From JAWXBM01 sp034440115 (GTDB lineage Bacteria > Pseudomonadota > Gammaproteobacteria > Xanthomonadales > SZUA-36): a stretch of DNA of 44,111 bases. Under the pieces are notes generated by a model. That model made no database searches and was not told the DNA's origin. It was given only the letters and a program-made list of their open reading frames with translations. How positions within the stretch are numbered: position 1 is the first letter of the stretch; each line of letters opens with the position of its first letter. The stretch is from assembly GCA_034440115.1 (NCBI GenBank), contig JAWXBM010000028.1:1-44111 (forward strand), in the 5' to 3' direction. Shown here piece by piece: positions 16,619 to 25,304 of the stretch. Both the position numbers and the translations under genes were made by a program.

Positions 16619-17680
16619 TCAGTCCTGTTCCTGTAGCGGTTTCAGGATGGGGTCTACCCATTGACCTGGGCGTACCTTCTGCGTGCCCTCGGTGATGACT
16701 GTCTCGCCTGCTTCCAGGCCACCCAGTATTTCTACTTCACCCGGCCGACGACGGCCGGTTTGCACTTCGCGCAAACTCACCGCATTGGCCTGATCGACCA
16801 CATAGACATACTGCTTGCTGCGTTCGGGAACAATGGCTGCTTCAGGAACTATCAAAGCGGTGACATCCTGCCGCAGCAATGACACAGTCAGAAACATGCC
16901 CGGGCGCAGATGCCCATCTGCATTGGGTAACAAAGCCCGGACCGAAATGGTTCGACTGACCGGATCAACGCGCGTATCTACCGATGACACCTCGCCGACG
17001 AACTGCTGCTCTGGCCAGGCTGCACTGTGTGCAGTGACCGTCAGCCGCGGCTGCAAACGCGCCAGAAAAACTTCTGGCACTTCGAAATCCAGTTTGATGC
17101 GGGAAGTGTCATCCAGTGTGGTAATGACCGTGTTCGAATCTACGATGGCCCCAGTGCTGACCCGACGCAGCCCCAACCGGCCAGCGAAAGGAGCCCGGAT
17201 TACCGTTTGCACCAGGCGTGACTCTGCCGCATGCAAGGTGGCCAGATCCGCTTCCTGCTTGGCTTTGAGTTGCTCCAGTTGAGATGCGGCCACTACATTC
17301 GTCTTGAACAGCTCTTCGGAGCGTTTCAGTTGGCTGGATGATTCCACCAAGGTAGCCTTGGCAGAAGCTACAGCAGCAAGCTGGGAAGCGTTTTCAAGCT
17401 CGACCAGCACGCTGCCCTTTTCCACCCATTGACCTTCATCAAACCTGATCGCCGTAATGGCGGCGGTAATTTCAGAGCGCACATCAATAGCTTCATTGGC
17501 ACGCGCATTACCCAAGGCCTCAGCAGACAGCGGAAAGGAACGAATTTCGGCAGCAACTACGATTACTTGCACAGCGCTGAGGTCTGCTGACGCACGGGCG
17601 GGCTGCGCCAGTCCGCTACTCATCCAGCCTGCGCTGAAAATGACTCCCAGCAGTGATAAAAACACCCGATTATTCAACAC
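16619..17680 (-). CDS. RND efflux periplasmic adaptor (membrane fusion protein)
   Basis: The product is 353 residues with a signal peptide (hydrophobic 6-25, SGLAQ cleavage region). The order is that of HlyD/AcrA adaptors: a beta-barrel/lipoyl half near EITAAITAIRFDEGQWVEKGSVLVEL (about 72-97), a coiled-coil hairpin (about 100-155, Ala/Glu/Lys-rich), the second lipoyl half IRAPFAGRLGLRRVSTGAIV, then a barrel domain and a membrane-proximal domain ending IVPERSKQYVYVVD. No lipobox cysteine is seen, so it is soluble or tethered by an uncleaved signal. It bridges the pump encoded directly downstream to an outer-membrane channel. The two genes are five bases apart. Confidence 0.94.
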   Translation of the reverse strand: MLNNRVFLSLLGVIFSAGWMSSGLAQPARASADLSAVQVIVVAAEIRSFPLSAEALGNARANEAIDVRSEITAAITAIRFDEGQWVEKGSVLVELENASQLAAVASAKATLVESSSQLKRSEELFKTNVVAASQLEQLKAKQEADLATLHAAESRLVQTVIRAPFAGRLGLRRVSTGAIVDSNTVITTLDDTSRIKLDFEVPEVFLARLQPRLTVTAHSAAWPEQQFVGEVSSVDTRVDPVSRTISVRALLPNADGHLRPGMFLTVSLLRQDVTALIVPEAAIVPERSKQYVYVVDQANAVSLREVQTGRRRPGEVEILGGLEAGETVITEGTQKVRPGQWVDPILKPLQEQD

Positions 17681-17757
17681 TGAATATTTCCACTTACCTC
17701 ATCAGACTGCATTCTACGGGCTTAAGGGGTAAAAAACCTGTGAATTAGCCGTATCTT

Positions 17758-17904
17758 TTAGTGCTTAGTAACTACCGAGTCACCTTCTTCGATTGATCTT
17801 CGTGCATCGCCATAAGGGTCTTTGCTGGACAACCATTGATCTGAAACCGACTTGAACAACAGCGACAATCCCAAACTGGCGCAAAACCAGAGGTGCGTGT
17901 ACAT
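17758..17904 (-). CDS. Possible 48-residue small membrane protein
   Basis: A short open frame lies in the otherwise empty 302-base gap upstream of the RND adaptor gene. It encodes 48 residues: a hydrophobic N-terminal half (about residues 5-17, WFCASLGLSLLF) followed by a charged, soluble tail (SSKDPYGDARRSIEEGDSV). GAGGGG precedes the ATG, though only two to three bases away, which is tighter than usual. It would be the first gene of the adaptor-pump-membrane protein unit, 77 bases before the adaptor start. No family is recognised. The hydrophobic-then-charged layout resembles small regulatory membrane proteins, but it may be a chance frame. Confidence 0.4.
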   Translation of the reverse strand: MYTHLWFCASLGLSLLFKSVSDQWLSSKDPYGDARRSIEEGDSVVTKH

Positions 17905-17982
17905 TTCCCCTCTCTGACACTCAGCCATGCTCAATGATGAATCTACTCTATCCGCCCGTTAGCAGCCGCACATGAACATTCT

Positions 17983-19227
17983 ATGAAACGCTATTCCGCT
18001 TTCAGCCTGGCCGCAAATGCCTTGTTGGGCCACAGACAGTGGCCTGCCGCCTGGCGCAAAGCCAGTCCACGTGAGAGCTACGATATTGTCATCATTGGCG
18101 CGGGCGGGCATGGCCTGGCCACTGCCTATTACCTGGCCAGCAAATACAAAGCGGGCCGCATTGCAGTGGTGGACAAAGGTTATCTCGGTGGCGGCAACAG
18201 CGGGCGCAATACCCAGGTCTGCCGTTCCAACTATTTTTATCCACAGAGCGTTGCCTTTTACGAGCACTCTCTGAAGCTCTATGAACAGCTCGGGCACAAA
18301 CTGAATTTCAACATCATGTTCAGCCAGCGCGGCGTGCTGGAGTTAAGCCACAGCCTGGAAGAAATGGAAATGAACCGGCGCTGGGCCAATGCCATGCACA
18401 TGCACGGCATTGACTCGGAGATTCTGGATCGCGGGCAACTGCAACAAGAGGTGCCCAATCTGAATCTGCAATGCCGCTTCCCGATTCGCGGCGGTTTCAT
18501 TCAGCGCCGCGGTGGTATTTCACGCCATGATGCGGTCGTCTGGGCCTATGCCAGAGCCGCTTCAAAGCATGGTGTTGATATCATTGAATCCTGTGAAGTC
18601 AATGGCTTGGAGCGCTCTGCTGAAAGCATTACAGCGGTCAATACCAGCCGTGGCCGGATTGCTGCGGGCACAGTGGTTTCCTGCGTGGCCGGCCACAGTA
18701 GCCAGTTGGCTGCCATGGCCGGATTACGCTTGCCTGTTCAGAGCATGGCGCTGCAAGCCATGGTCACCGAGCCGGTAAAACCGGTGATCAACACGGTGGT
18801 GGCATCGGCCGCGATACATGTTTATGTCAGCCAGTCTGACCGGGGTGAGATCGTAATTGGCGGTGGTGCCGACGCATTCAGTTCCTTCGCGCAGCGCGGT
18901 TCGCTGACTACCACGGTGGAAAATGCCGCGGCTACGGTGGAATTGTTTCCCTTCCTCAGCCGCCTGCGGGTGCTGCGTCAATGGGCCGGCATTTGCGATA
19001 TTGCACCCGATGCCAGCCCGATTGTCGGCAGAACTGCCGTTCCGAATTTTTACATATCAACCGGCTGGGGCACCGGTGGTTTCAAAGCCATACCAGCAGG
19101 TGGTGACACCCTCGCTTACAGCATTGCCAAGAGCGAATTACATCCCCTGTTGCAGCCTTATTCATTGCAGCGCTTCAACACCGGCCACCTGGTCGACGAA
19201 GCCGCTGCGGCCGGAGTGGCGCATTGA
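17983..19227 (+). CDS. soxB: Sarcosine oxidase beta subunit
   Basis: This encodes 414 residues. The N-terminus MKRYSAF...RQWPAAWR is the usual SoxB opening, followed by the FAD motif GAGGHG (39-44). RHDAVVW around His182 matches the family's site for covalent FMN attachment. The late WAGICDIAPDASPIVG and WGTGGFKAIPAGG segments are conserved FAD and active-site regions. In the heterotetramer this subunit oxidises the N-methyl group of sarcosine, giving glycine and hydrogen peroxide, with methylene transfer to tetrahydrofolate on the alpha subunit. No Shine-Dalgarno sequence precedes the ATG. A four-codon frame (MNIL, from 17972) ends in a TGA that overlaps it, so coupling from that micro-frame is possible. 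Confidence 0.96.
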   Translation: MKRYSAFSLAANALLGHRQWPAAWRKASPRESYDIVIIGAGGHGLATAYYLASKYKAGRIAVVDKGYLGGGNSGRNTQVCRSNYFYPQSVAFYEHSLKLYEQLGHKLNFNIMFSQRGVLELSHSLEEMEMNRRWANAMHMHGIDSEILDRGQLQQEVPNLNLQCRFPIRGGFIQRRGGISRHDAVVWAYARAASKHGVDIIESCEVNGLERSAESITAVNTSRGRIAAGTVVSCVAGHSSQLAAMAGLRLPVQSMALQAMVTEPVKPVINTVVASAAIHVYVSQSDRGEIVIGGGADAFSSFAQRGSLTTTVENAAATVELFPFLSRLRVLRQWAGICDIAPDASPIVGRTAVPNFYISTGWGTGGFKAIPAGGDTLAYSIAKSELHPLLQPYSLQRFNTGHLVDEAAAAGVAH

Positions 19228-19273
19228 TGTTGCAGCTTTGTGACTCAGGTGAATATTGTCGCGAAGCGACATC

Positions 19274-19543
19274 ATGCTGAGAATCCCCTGCCCCTGGTGT
19301 GGACTGCGTGACCTGACCGAATTCCGCTTTGGTGGTGAAGCGGGTGTGCTGCGGCCACTGCAACCCGATCAGAGCAGCGATGAACAATGGGCAGACTACC
19401 TTTATTACCGCAATAACCTCAATGGCCCACAGTTGGAACGCTGGGTACATGCCTATGGCTGTCGGCAATGGTTTGCACTGCGTCGTGACACCCATAGTCA
19501 CGCATGGAGTGACGCCGTTCCCGCTTCGGAAAAGTACCCATGA
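19274..19543 (+). CDS. soxD: Sarcosine oxidase delta subunit
   Basis: The product is 89 residues from the ATG at 19274, giving MLRIPCPWCGLRD at the N-terminus. The four zinc ligands fall at exactly the positions known in the family: Cys6, Cys9, His59 and Cys63 (in WVHAYGCRQWF). The delta subunit is the small zinc-binding part that helps hold the alpha subunit's domains. An upstream in-frame ATG (19256) would add six residues and shift the ligands off the family positions, so it is rejected. It begins 46 bases after soxB and overlaps soxA by four bases (ATGA). Confidence 0.96.
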   Translation: MLRIPCPWCGLRDLTEFRFGGEAGVLRPLQPDQSSDEQWADYLYYRNNLNGPQLERWVHAYGCRQWFALRRDTHSHAWSDAVPASEKYP

Positions 19544-22482
19544 GCCAAAAATTTCGACTCGACAGCGGCGGCCTGATCAACCGCCAGCAGAGCCTCAACT
19601 TCAGCTTCAACGGCCAAAAGCTGCAAGGCTATGTCGGTGATAGTCTGGCGGCGGCTTTGCTGGCCAATGGTATTCACCACGTGGCTCGCAGCTTTAAATA
19701 CCATCGCCCGCGAGGAATTTACAGCGCCGGAGAAGAAGAGCCGAACGCGCTGTTGGAAATTGGCCAGGGTTCATGGCGCGTTCCCAACAGCCGCGCCACT
19801 CTGGTGCCGTTACAAGAGGGCCTGGTAGCCCGCAGTCAACTGGGCTGGCCCAGCCTGGGCTTTGACCTGGCCCGGTGCTTCGATTTCAGTCATCGATTAT
19901 GGCCTGCAGGTTTTTACAACAAGACCTTTAAGTGGCCCAACTGGCATCTCTGGGAGGGCATGGTGCGGAACCTGGCCGGTCTGGGCCGCGCTCCCGAGGA
20001 AGCCGATCCGGATCACTATGAAAAAACCAATGCATTCTGTGACCTGCTGATTTGCGGCGGAGGTCCGGCGGGCCTGACCGCTGCTCTGGTGGCTGGCCGC
20101 AGCGGGCTGCGAGTGATACTCGCCGATCAGGATGAGCAATTTGGCGGCTCACTGCTTTGGGACACCGCTATGCTGGATGAAAAACCTGCCCTGCATTGGG
20201 TAGCCAGTGTACTGGCCCAACTTGAAGCGATGCCCAATGTCATGCTGTTGCCGCGCACCACGGTTACAGCCAGCTACGACCACCAGATCGCCACGCTGCT
20301 GCAACGGGGGCACAACAATGCCTGGCGGGAATGCCTTTGGACCGTACGCTGTCGCTCGACCTTGCTGGCGACTGGAGCCATAGAGCAAAGCCTGGTGTTT
20401 CCGTTGAATGACCGGCCCGGCATCCTGCTGGCAGGCGCAGTGCGCCACTACGCCAATCGGTATGCAGTCGCCGTGGGCCAACGCGTGGTCATTGCCACCA
20501 ACAATGACAGCGCTTATCAGACTGCGATCGACCTGTTCAATCATGGTGTGAACGTTATCGCTGTGATTGACCAGCGCAAAGACGTTCCTGCCGCGATGCT
20601 GCAGAACATGCAGGACATTGCTGTCAGGGTCTGCCCGAATGCGCAAATACTCTCCAGCCGGGGTGGGAAAAGACTGCGCGGTTTGGCGCTGCAACAGGGC
20701 CAGAAGAAATTCAAACTGAACTGTGATGCCCTGGCTGTTTCTGGCGGCTGGGCAGCGCGCTTGCATTTACTGTGTCACGCCCGCGGCAGCCTGCGTTTTG
20801 ATACGCAACGCCAGGCATTCTTGCCTGAGCGGCTGGCAGAAGGATTTTTCGTCACAGGTTCGGCCGCCGGTGACAGTACCCTGGTCGAAGTCTTGGCCAG
20901 AGCAGAAACCGTTAGCAACGGGCTGTGCTCCGAGCTCGGCAAAAAGGCCCTGCAGGTTTACCAACCCAAGGTCAGCCCCAGCAACCTGGAAAGTCCGGCC
21001 GTTGCTGTCAATACCCTGCAATTCAGTCGCCAGCGCCAATGGCTGGATCTGGCCCATGACGCCACTCTTGGTGACGCAGAGCTAGCGGAACGCGAAGGCT
21101 ACACGGCAGTGGAGCACTTCAAAAGATTCACCACGATTGGCATGTCGGTAGATCAGGGCAAGACCGGTAATATCAATGCTTTTTTGGCCTTATCGGCGAT
21201 TACCGGCAAAGCCATAAGCGAGATTGGCACCACCACTTTCCGGCCGCCTTATACGCCAGTTACCCTGGGCGCCCTGGCCGCCGGTCACACCGGCGAAGGC
21301 TACGCTCCGCGCCGGACACTAGCGGCCGAAAACACCCATAAGTCTTTACAAGCCTGCTTTGAAGACTATGGCGGTTGGCAACGGCCGGATTATTACCCGT
21401 CAGATCGTGAAGACGCTCACCAGGCCATTAACCGGGAAGTATTGGCGGTGCGTACCAGCGTTGGTGTGTATGACAATTCACCGCTTGGAAAAATTGAAAT
21501 TCATGGACTTGATGCGGCGGAGTTCCTGCACCGTATCTACATGAACAGAGTGCATGGACTGGCGGTTGGACAATGCCGCTATGGCCTGATGCTGAATGAA
21601 GGCGGTGTCATCATCGATGACGGCATTGTCACCCGACTGGCGGCAGAACACTTCCTCATCAACACCACTTCCGGGGGTGCCAGTCGCATTCTGGGCAGGC
21701 TGGAAGAATGGTCACAAACGGAATGGCCGGAGTTACAGGTTCTGATCGATGATGTCAGCGCTCAGTGGTCCAACTTCACCCTGGCCGGACCACGCTCGCG
21801 TGAGTTGCTGCAGCAACTGGATTCCGATATCGATTTTTCCGCTGCTGCTTTGGCCCACATGCAGGCAACTCATGGAATGATTGAAGGATTGGAAGCTCGC
21901 GTAAACCGCATCAGTTTCAGCGGTGAGCTGAGCTTTGAGCTCAATATTCCGTCTTCTTACGCAAACGGATTCCTGCAGCGCCTGTTAGAGTCTGGCGCGG
22001 CCATGGGAATCACGCCCTATGGCATCGAAGCACTGATGACTTTGCGGCTGGAAAAAGGCTTTATGCACGTGGGTTCTGATACGGATGGCGAAACCATCCC
22101 TGACGATGTGGGTTGGGGCAAGGCGGCGATGAATAAGGCGGCAGACTACATCGGCAAGAGATCGTTAACGCGACCGGCCAGCCTGGAGTCCAACCGGCGA
22201 CAATTGGTCGGCCTGCTGGCCGTGCATCAGGACCAGGTGCTCCGTTCCGGTGGACATTTTTTGCCTGGATCAAGCCAACGTACCCCGGCTGAAACCCAGG
22301 GCTGGATTACCTCTGCCGCATTCAGCCCCAATCTGGGCAGACACATTGCCCTGGGAATGTTGCGTGACGGGCGAAAACGCCTGGGCCAGATCATGCAGGT
22401 ATACGATGCCGGTAACCACTACCCGGTGAAGATCGTGCCGCCCTGCTTTCTTGATCCAGAAAACCAACGGCTTGAATCATGA
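19540..22482 (+). CDS. soxA: Sarcosine oxidase alpha subunit
   Basis: This encodes 980 residues in the standard order. A ferredoxin-like N-terminal domain (about 1-95, with SFKYHRPRGIYSAGEEEPNA) comes first. A dinucleotide-binding oxidoreductase region follows with GGGPAG (173-178) and a LLATGAIEQ segment. The C-terminal half (about 590-970) is related to the glycine cleavage T protein (VGVYDNSPLGKIEIHG, then LRLEKGFMHVGSDTDG), where the methylene group is passed to tetrahydrofolate. The length is normal and the frame intact. It is overlapped by four bases at both ends, by soxD and by soxG. Confidence 0.96.
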   Translation: MSQKFRLDSGGLINRQQSLNFSFNGQKLQGYVGDSLAAALLANGIHHVARSFKYHRPRGIYSAGEEEPNALLEIGQGSWRVPNSRATLVPLQEGLVARSQLGWPSLGFDLARCFDFSHRLWPAGFYNKTFKWPNWHLWEGMVRNLAGLGRAPEEADPDHYEKTNAFCDLLICGGGPAGLTAALVAGRSGLRVILADQDEQFGGSLLWDTAMLDEKPALHWVASVLAQLEAMPNVMLLPRTTVTASYDHQIATLLQRGHNNAWRECLWTVRCRSTLLATGAIEQSLVFPLNDRPGILLAGAVRHYANRYAVAVGQRVVIATNNDSAYQTAIDLFNHGVNVIAVIDQRKDVPAAMLQNMQDIAVRVCPNAQILSSRGGKRLRGLALQQGQKKFKLNCDALAVSGGWAARLHLLCHARGSLRFDTQRQAFLPERLAEGFFVTGSAAGDSTLVEVLARAETVSNGLCSELGKKALQVYQPKVSPSNLESPAVAVNTLQFSRQRQWLDLAHDATLGDAELAEREGYTAVEHFKRFTTIGMSVDQGKTGNINAFLALSAITGKAISEIGTTTFRPPYTPVTLGALAAGHTGEGYAPRRTLAAENTHKSLQACFEDYGGWQRPDYYPSDREDAHQAINREVLAVRTSVGVYDNSPLGKIEIHGLDAAEFLHRIYMNRVHGLAVGQCRYGLMLNEGGVIIDDGIVTRLAAEHFLINTTSGGASRILGRLEEWSQTEWPELQVLIDDVSAQWSNFTLAGPRSRELLQQLDSDIDFSAAALAHMQATHGMIEGLEARVNRISFSGELSFELNIPSSYANGFLQRLLESGAAMGITPYGIEALMTLRLEKGFMHVGSDTDGETIPDDVGWGKAAMNKAADYIGKRSLTRPASLESNRRQLVGLLAVHQDQVLRSGGHFLPGSSQRTPAETQGWITSAAFSPNLGRHIALGMLRDGRKRLGQIMQVYDAGNHYPVKIVPPCFLDPENQRLES

Positions 22483-23120
22483 GCATCAAGCAAATCGCTT
22501 TCGATTCTGCTCTGGAACAGGCTGGGTTAATGCAAACAGTGCACCAGACAGATGGCTTTGAACTGAGCCAACTGAGCTCCGTCACCTTGTTGCGCCTACA
22601 CAGCCTGCAAGCCCGGACCGAACTGAATGCCGCACTGCTGAGCCACGGCATTGAATTGCCCGAACGCATCAATCAAGCCAGTGGACAGGATCCAGCGGTA
22701 TTGTGTCTGGCACCCAAAGAATGGTTATTGTTCAGCGAGTATCTGAGCGTCGAGCAACTGCAGAAGCAGTTACAGGCCGCAGTTCAGCCAGGGCTCAGCA
22801 CCTTAAGCCATCAAACATCAGCCATCGCTCTGTTCCGACTCAAAGGCAATACCGTCCCCTGGCTGCTAGGCAAATGCTGCGGACTCGATTTTCACCAGGG
22901 CATGATTCTGGGGCAGCACTGCACCCGCACACGATTGGACCAGGCCCCTGCCATATTGCATTACCACCAACCAGGCAGCGGTTCCGGACCCTTTGTGTTT
23001 GATGTCATGATAGAGCGCAGCCTGGCGCATTATGTCTGGCAACTTTTTCTCAACTACCTGCCGCACGCACGCGAATTAGAGCAACAACATGGCTCCTTTT
23101 TAAACGGAATGATTTTATGA
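22479..23120 (+). CDS. soxG: Sarcosine oxidase gamma subunit
   Basis: The product is 213 residues. It resembles the SoxG/GcvT-related small subunit: an opening that ends in LSSVTLLRLHSLQ, a central LCLAPKEWLLFSE segment, TLSHQTSAIALFRLKG, and a terminal RSLAHYVWQLFLNYL helix. The gamma subunit packs against the folate-binding part of the alpha subunit and has no cofactor of its own. Identification rests on position (fourth gene, ATGA overlaps with soxA and purU) together with these segments, as SoxG sequences vary widely. Confidence 0.92.
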   Translation: MSIKQIAFDSALEQAGLMQTVHQTDGFELSQLSSVTLLRLHSLQARTELNAALLSHGIELPERINQASGQDPAVLCLAPKEWLLFSEYLSVEQLQKQLQAAVQPGLSTLSHQTSAIALFRLKGNTVPWLLGKCCGLDFHQGMILGQHCTRTRLDQAPAILHYHQPGSGSGPFVFDVMIERSLAHYVWQLFLNYLPHARELEQQHGSFLNGMIL

Positions 23121-23983
23121 GCAGAGCAAGTTACACCCTTAAAGCCAGTTGCACCGATACAGTTGGCATCGTTGCCGCCGTTACTGGTTTCATTGCCGCC
23201 CGCGGCGGCCTGATTACTGAGATGTCGCATTTTGTTGATGACGAAGCGCAGAAATCATTTATCCGCACCGTTTTTGAAGACGATGCTGCCGATGCGACAG
23301 GGCTTGAGCAAATGCGCGCCAGTTTCAAAAACGAGGTGGCAAAGAAGTTTGGCATGCTGTTTGGTTTTTACCCGGCCGAGACAAAAATGCGCAGCCTGAT
23401 TGCGGTTTCAAAACAAAGCCATTGCCTGAACGCATTGTTACATCGCTGGGCCGATGGCCATTTACCCATTGACGTTACCGGCGTGGTTTCCAACCACGAT
23501 GACCAGCGTTCCCTGGTTGAGTGGTACAAACTGCCGTTCCATCACTATGCCATCGAAAAAGGCAAGAAGCCGCAGCAGGAGGCGCGCATACTGGCCTTGT
23601 TTGAAGAAACCCAGTCGGAGCTGCTGGTGCTGGCGCGTTATATGCAGATCCTTACACCCCATGCCTGTGAAGTATTGGCGGGGCGCTGCATCAATATCCA
23701 CCACTCCTTTCTGCCCGGCTTCAAAGGCGCGCGGCCGTATCATCAGGCTTACGAACGGGGTGTTAAACTGACCGGCGCCACGGCACATTATGTCAATCTG
23801 GATCTGGATGAGGGGCCCATTATCGAACAGGACGTGGAACGCGTTGATCACAGTATGAAACCGGAAGAGCTCGAACGCTTGGGCCAGGACGTTGAAAGTG
23901 GCGTGTTGAACCGGGCGGTGCGCTGGCACGCTGAACACCGAGTGTTTGAGAATGGCAAACGCACGGTGGTACTGAAGCACTGA
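23117..23983 (+). CDS. purU: Formyltetrahydrofolate deformylase
   Basis: This encodes 288 residues. An N-terminal ACT domain (about 1-80, beginning YTLKASCTDTVGIVAAVTGFIA) is followed by the formyltransferase-fold catalytic domain. The catalytic set is present in INIHHSFLPGFKGARPYHQAY and the later LDEGPIIEQDVERVDH, giving the Asn-His-Asp triad of PurU. The enzyme hydrolyses 10-formyl-tetrahydrofolate to formate and tetrahydrofolate. Fused by overlap (ATGA) to the sarcosine oxidase genes, it probably regenerates free tetrahydrofolate when sarcosine demethylation loads the pool. FolD, needed to convert methylene- to formyl-tetrahydrofolate, is not in this window. Confidence 0.95.
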   Translation: MSRASYTLKASCTDTVGIVAAVTGFIAARGGLITEMSHFVDDEAQKSFIRTVFEDDAADATGLEQMRASFKNEVAKKFGMLFGFYPAETKMRSLIAVSKQSHCLNALLHRWADGHLPIDVTGVVSNHDDQRSLVEWYKLPFHHYAIEKGKKPQQEARILALFEETQSELLVLARYMQILTPHACEVLAGRCINIHHSFLPGFKGARPYHQAYERGVKLTGATAHYVNLDLDEGPIIEQDVERVDHSMKPEELERLGQDVESGVLNRAVRWHAEHRVFENGKRTVVLKH

Positions 23984-24030
23984 TGCTGCAACCAGCTTGT
24001 ATCCAGGGCTGCAATTAATCGCAGGGATTT

Positions 24031-24062
24031 TATAATGTGCACCCGCTTGCAAAGTTGGGTGC
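24031..24062 (+). promoter_or_regulatory. Candidate -10 box and leader hairpin before fabH
   Basis: A perfect TATAAT lies at 24031-24036, 50 bases before the fabH start. No convincing -35 is seen at the right distance. Directly downstream, GCACCC (24039-24044) and GGGTGC (24057-24062) can pair around a 12-base loop, followed by only three T residues. It could be a leader structure of fabH or a weak terminator of the purU operon. Confidence 0.4.
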
Positions 24063-24086
24063 TTTCCAGATCAATCGGGAACATGT

Positions 24087-25169
24087 ATGGCTGTTTACGC
24101 TGAGATAACAGGTTGGGGCAAATGCATGCCTCCTGCCATCATGACCAATGCAGACATGGCCACTGTCATCGATACTTCAGATGAGTGGATACGGACCCGC
24201 AGTGGCATCAGTGAGCGTCGGGTATCGCATGTACCGGTCAGCGCTATGGCCAGCGTTGCCGGCCAGCGGGCACTGGCTGCGGCCGGGCTGCAGGCGGATG
24301 AGCTGGACCTGATCATTGTGGCCACCTGCTCACCCGATACCGTGATACCCAGCACCGCAGCGCACGTGCAGAAAAAGATGGGCGCCAGCAATGCAGCGGT
24401 ATTTGATCTCAACGCGGGCTGCAGTGGTTTTGTTTACGGCTTGAAAGTTGCAACGGCCATGATACGCAGCGGTCATAAGAAAGTGCTGTTGATCGGTGCC
24501 GAACGCATCACCTGGTTTCTGAACTGGGCTTTACGCGATACGGCAGTGCTGTTTGGCGATGGTGCCGGTGCCATTGTCCTGCAACCCAGTGATCAAGAGA
24601 CCGGTTTGCTGGCAGCGCACCTGGGCTGTGAAGGCGAGGCTTTGGAAGCTTTGCTGGTGCCGAACTTTGGCACGGCCGGAAATCGCTTTTCAGAAAATTA
24701 CGGCGTATTCAGCGTCAGTTTTGATGGCCGCGAAATCTTCAAGCGCGCGGTGAAGGGCATGGCGAAGGAAACCCGCCAGGTGCTGGCTGACCTGAACATG
24801 CATAACAGCGCTATCGACCTGATTATTCCGCACCAGGCCAATGAACGGATTATTGAGTCGCTGGCCAAATTCCTCGACGTGAGCATGGACAAAGTGGTTC
24901 TGAACATCGGCAAATACGGCAATACCTCGGCTGCCACCATTCCGGTAGCCTTGTGTGAAGCCATCGAGGATGGCCGGGTGCAACCGGGTAGCAAATTGCT
25001 GCTGACCGCCTTTGGCGCCGGGCTCACTCGGGGTGCCGGACTGGTTGTTTGGGGAAACAGAGTACAGCCTTTGGGCACAAGCGATGCGGAGCTCCCGCCC
25101 TGCCATCAAACGGCGCTGGAAATTCTTGCTGATGCCATTAAACATACTCAGGGCCCGCAGGGTCTGTAA
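24087..25169 (+). CDS. fabH: 3-oxoacyl-ACP synthase III (KAS III)
   Basis: The product is 360 residues with the complete KAS III triad: Cys112 (NAGCSGF), His249 (IPHQANER) and Asn279 (GNTSAATIP). SDEWIRTRSGI at 31-41 and GDGAGA at 157-162 are also conserved. The enzyme condenses an acyl-CoA primer with malonyl-ACP to begin fatty acid synthesis. It ends with about 40 residues beyond the usual C-terminus (LVVWGN is the normal end), rich in charged and His residues. GGGAA precedes the ATG. Unlike the usual fab cluster setting (plsX, fabD, fabG), it lies before the branched-chain dehydrogenase genes, pointing to branched primers such as isobutyryl- or isovaleryl-CoA. Primer choice cannot be read from the sequence. 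Confidence 0.94.
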   Translation: MAVYAEITGWGKCMPPAIMTNADMATVIDTSDEWIRTRSGISERRVSHVPVSAMASVAGQRALAAAGLQADELDLIIVATCSPDTVIPSTAAHVQKKMGASNAAVFDLNAGCSGFVYGLKVATAMIRSGHKKVLLIGAERITWFLNWALRDTAVLFGDGAGAIVLQPSDQETGLLAAHLGCEGEALEALLVPNFGTAGNRFSENYGVFSVSFDGREIFKRAVKGMAKETRQVLADLNMHNSAIDLIIPHQANERIIESLAKFLDVSMDKVVLNIGKYGNTSAATIPVALCEAIEDGRVQPGSKLLLTAFGAGLTRGAGLVVWGNRVQPLGTSDAELPPCHQTALEILADAIKHTQGPQGL

Positions 25170-25187
25170 ACCAAGCAGCAGGCAAAA

Positions 25188-25275
25188 CCATTGGGGTGCC
25201 ATTGGGGTGCTTAAGCCGAATCGCGTCTCAGAACTCACAATCCTTTAAAATACCGAGGCCTTAAGAATACCGAGG
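25188..25275. repeat. Two short direct duplications in the fabH-bkdA1 gap
   Basis: Two different small duplications lie in this 135-base gap. CCATTGGGGTG occurs twice head to tail (25188-25198 and 25199-25209), and AATACCGAGG occurs twice 17 bases apart (25249-25258 and 25266-25275). Both look like recent slippage or short duplications. The second pair lies within 60 bases of the bkdA1 start and could affect a binding site, but no known operator is recognised. Confidence 0.5.
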
Positions 25276-25304
25276 AACCGATCCTTGCAAACGGAAACCC
25301 ATTC

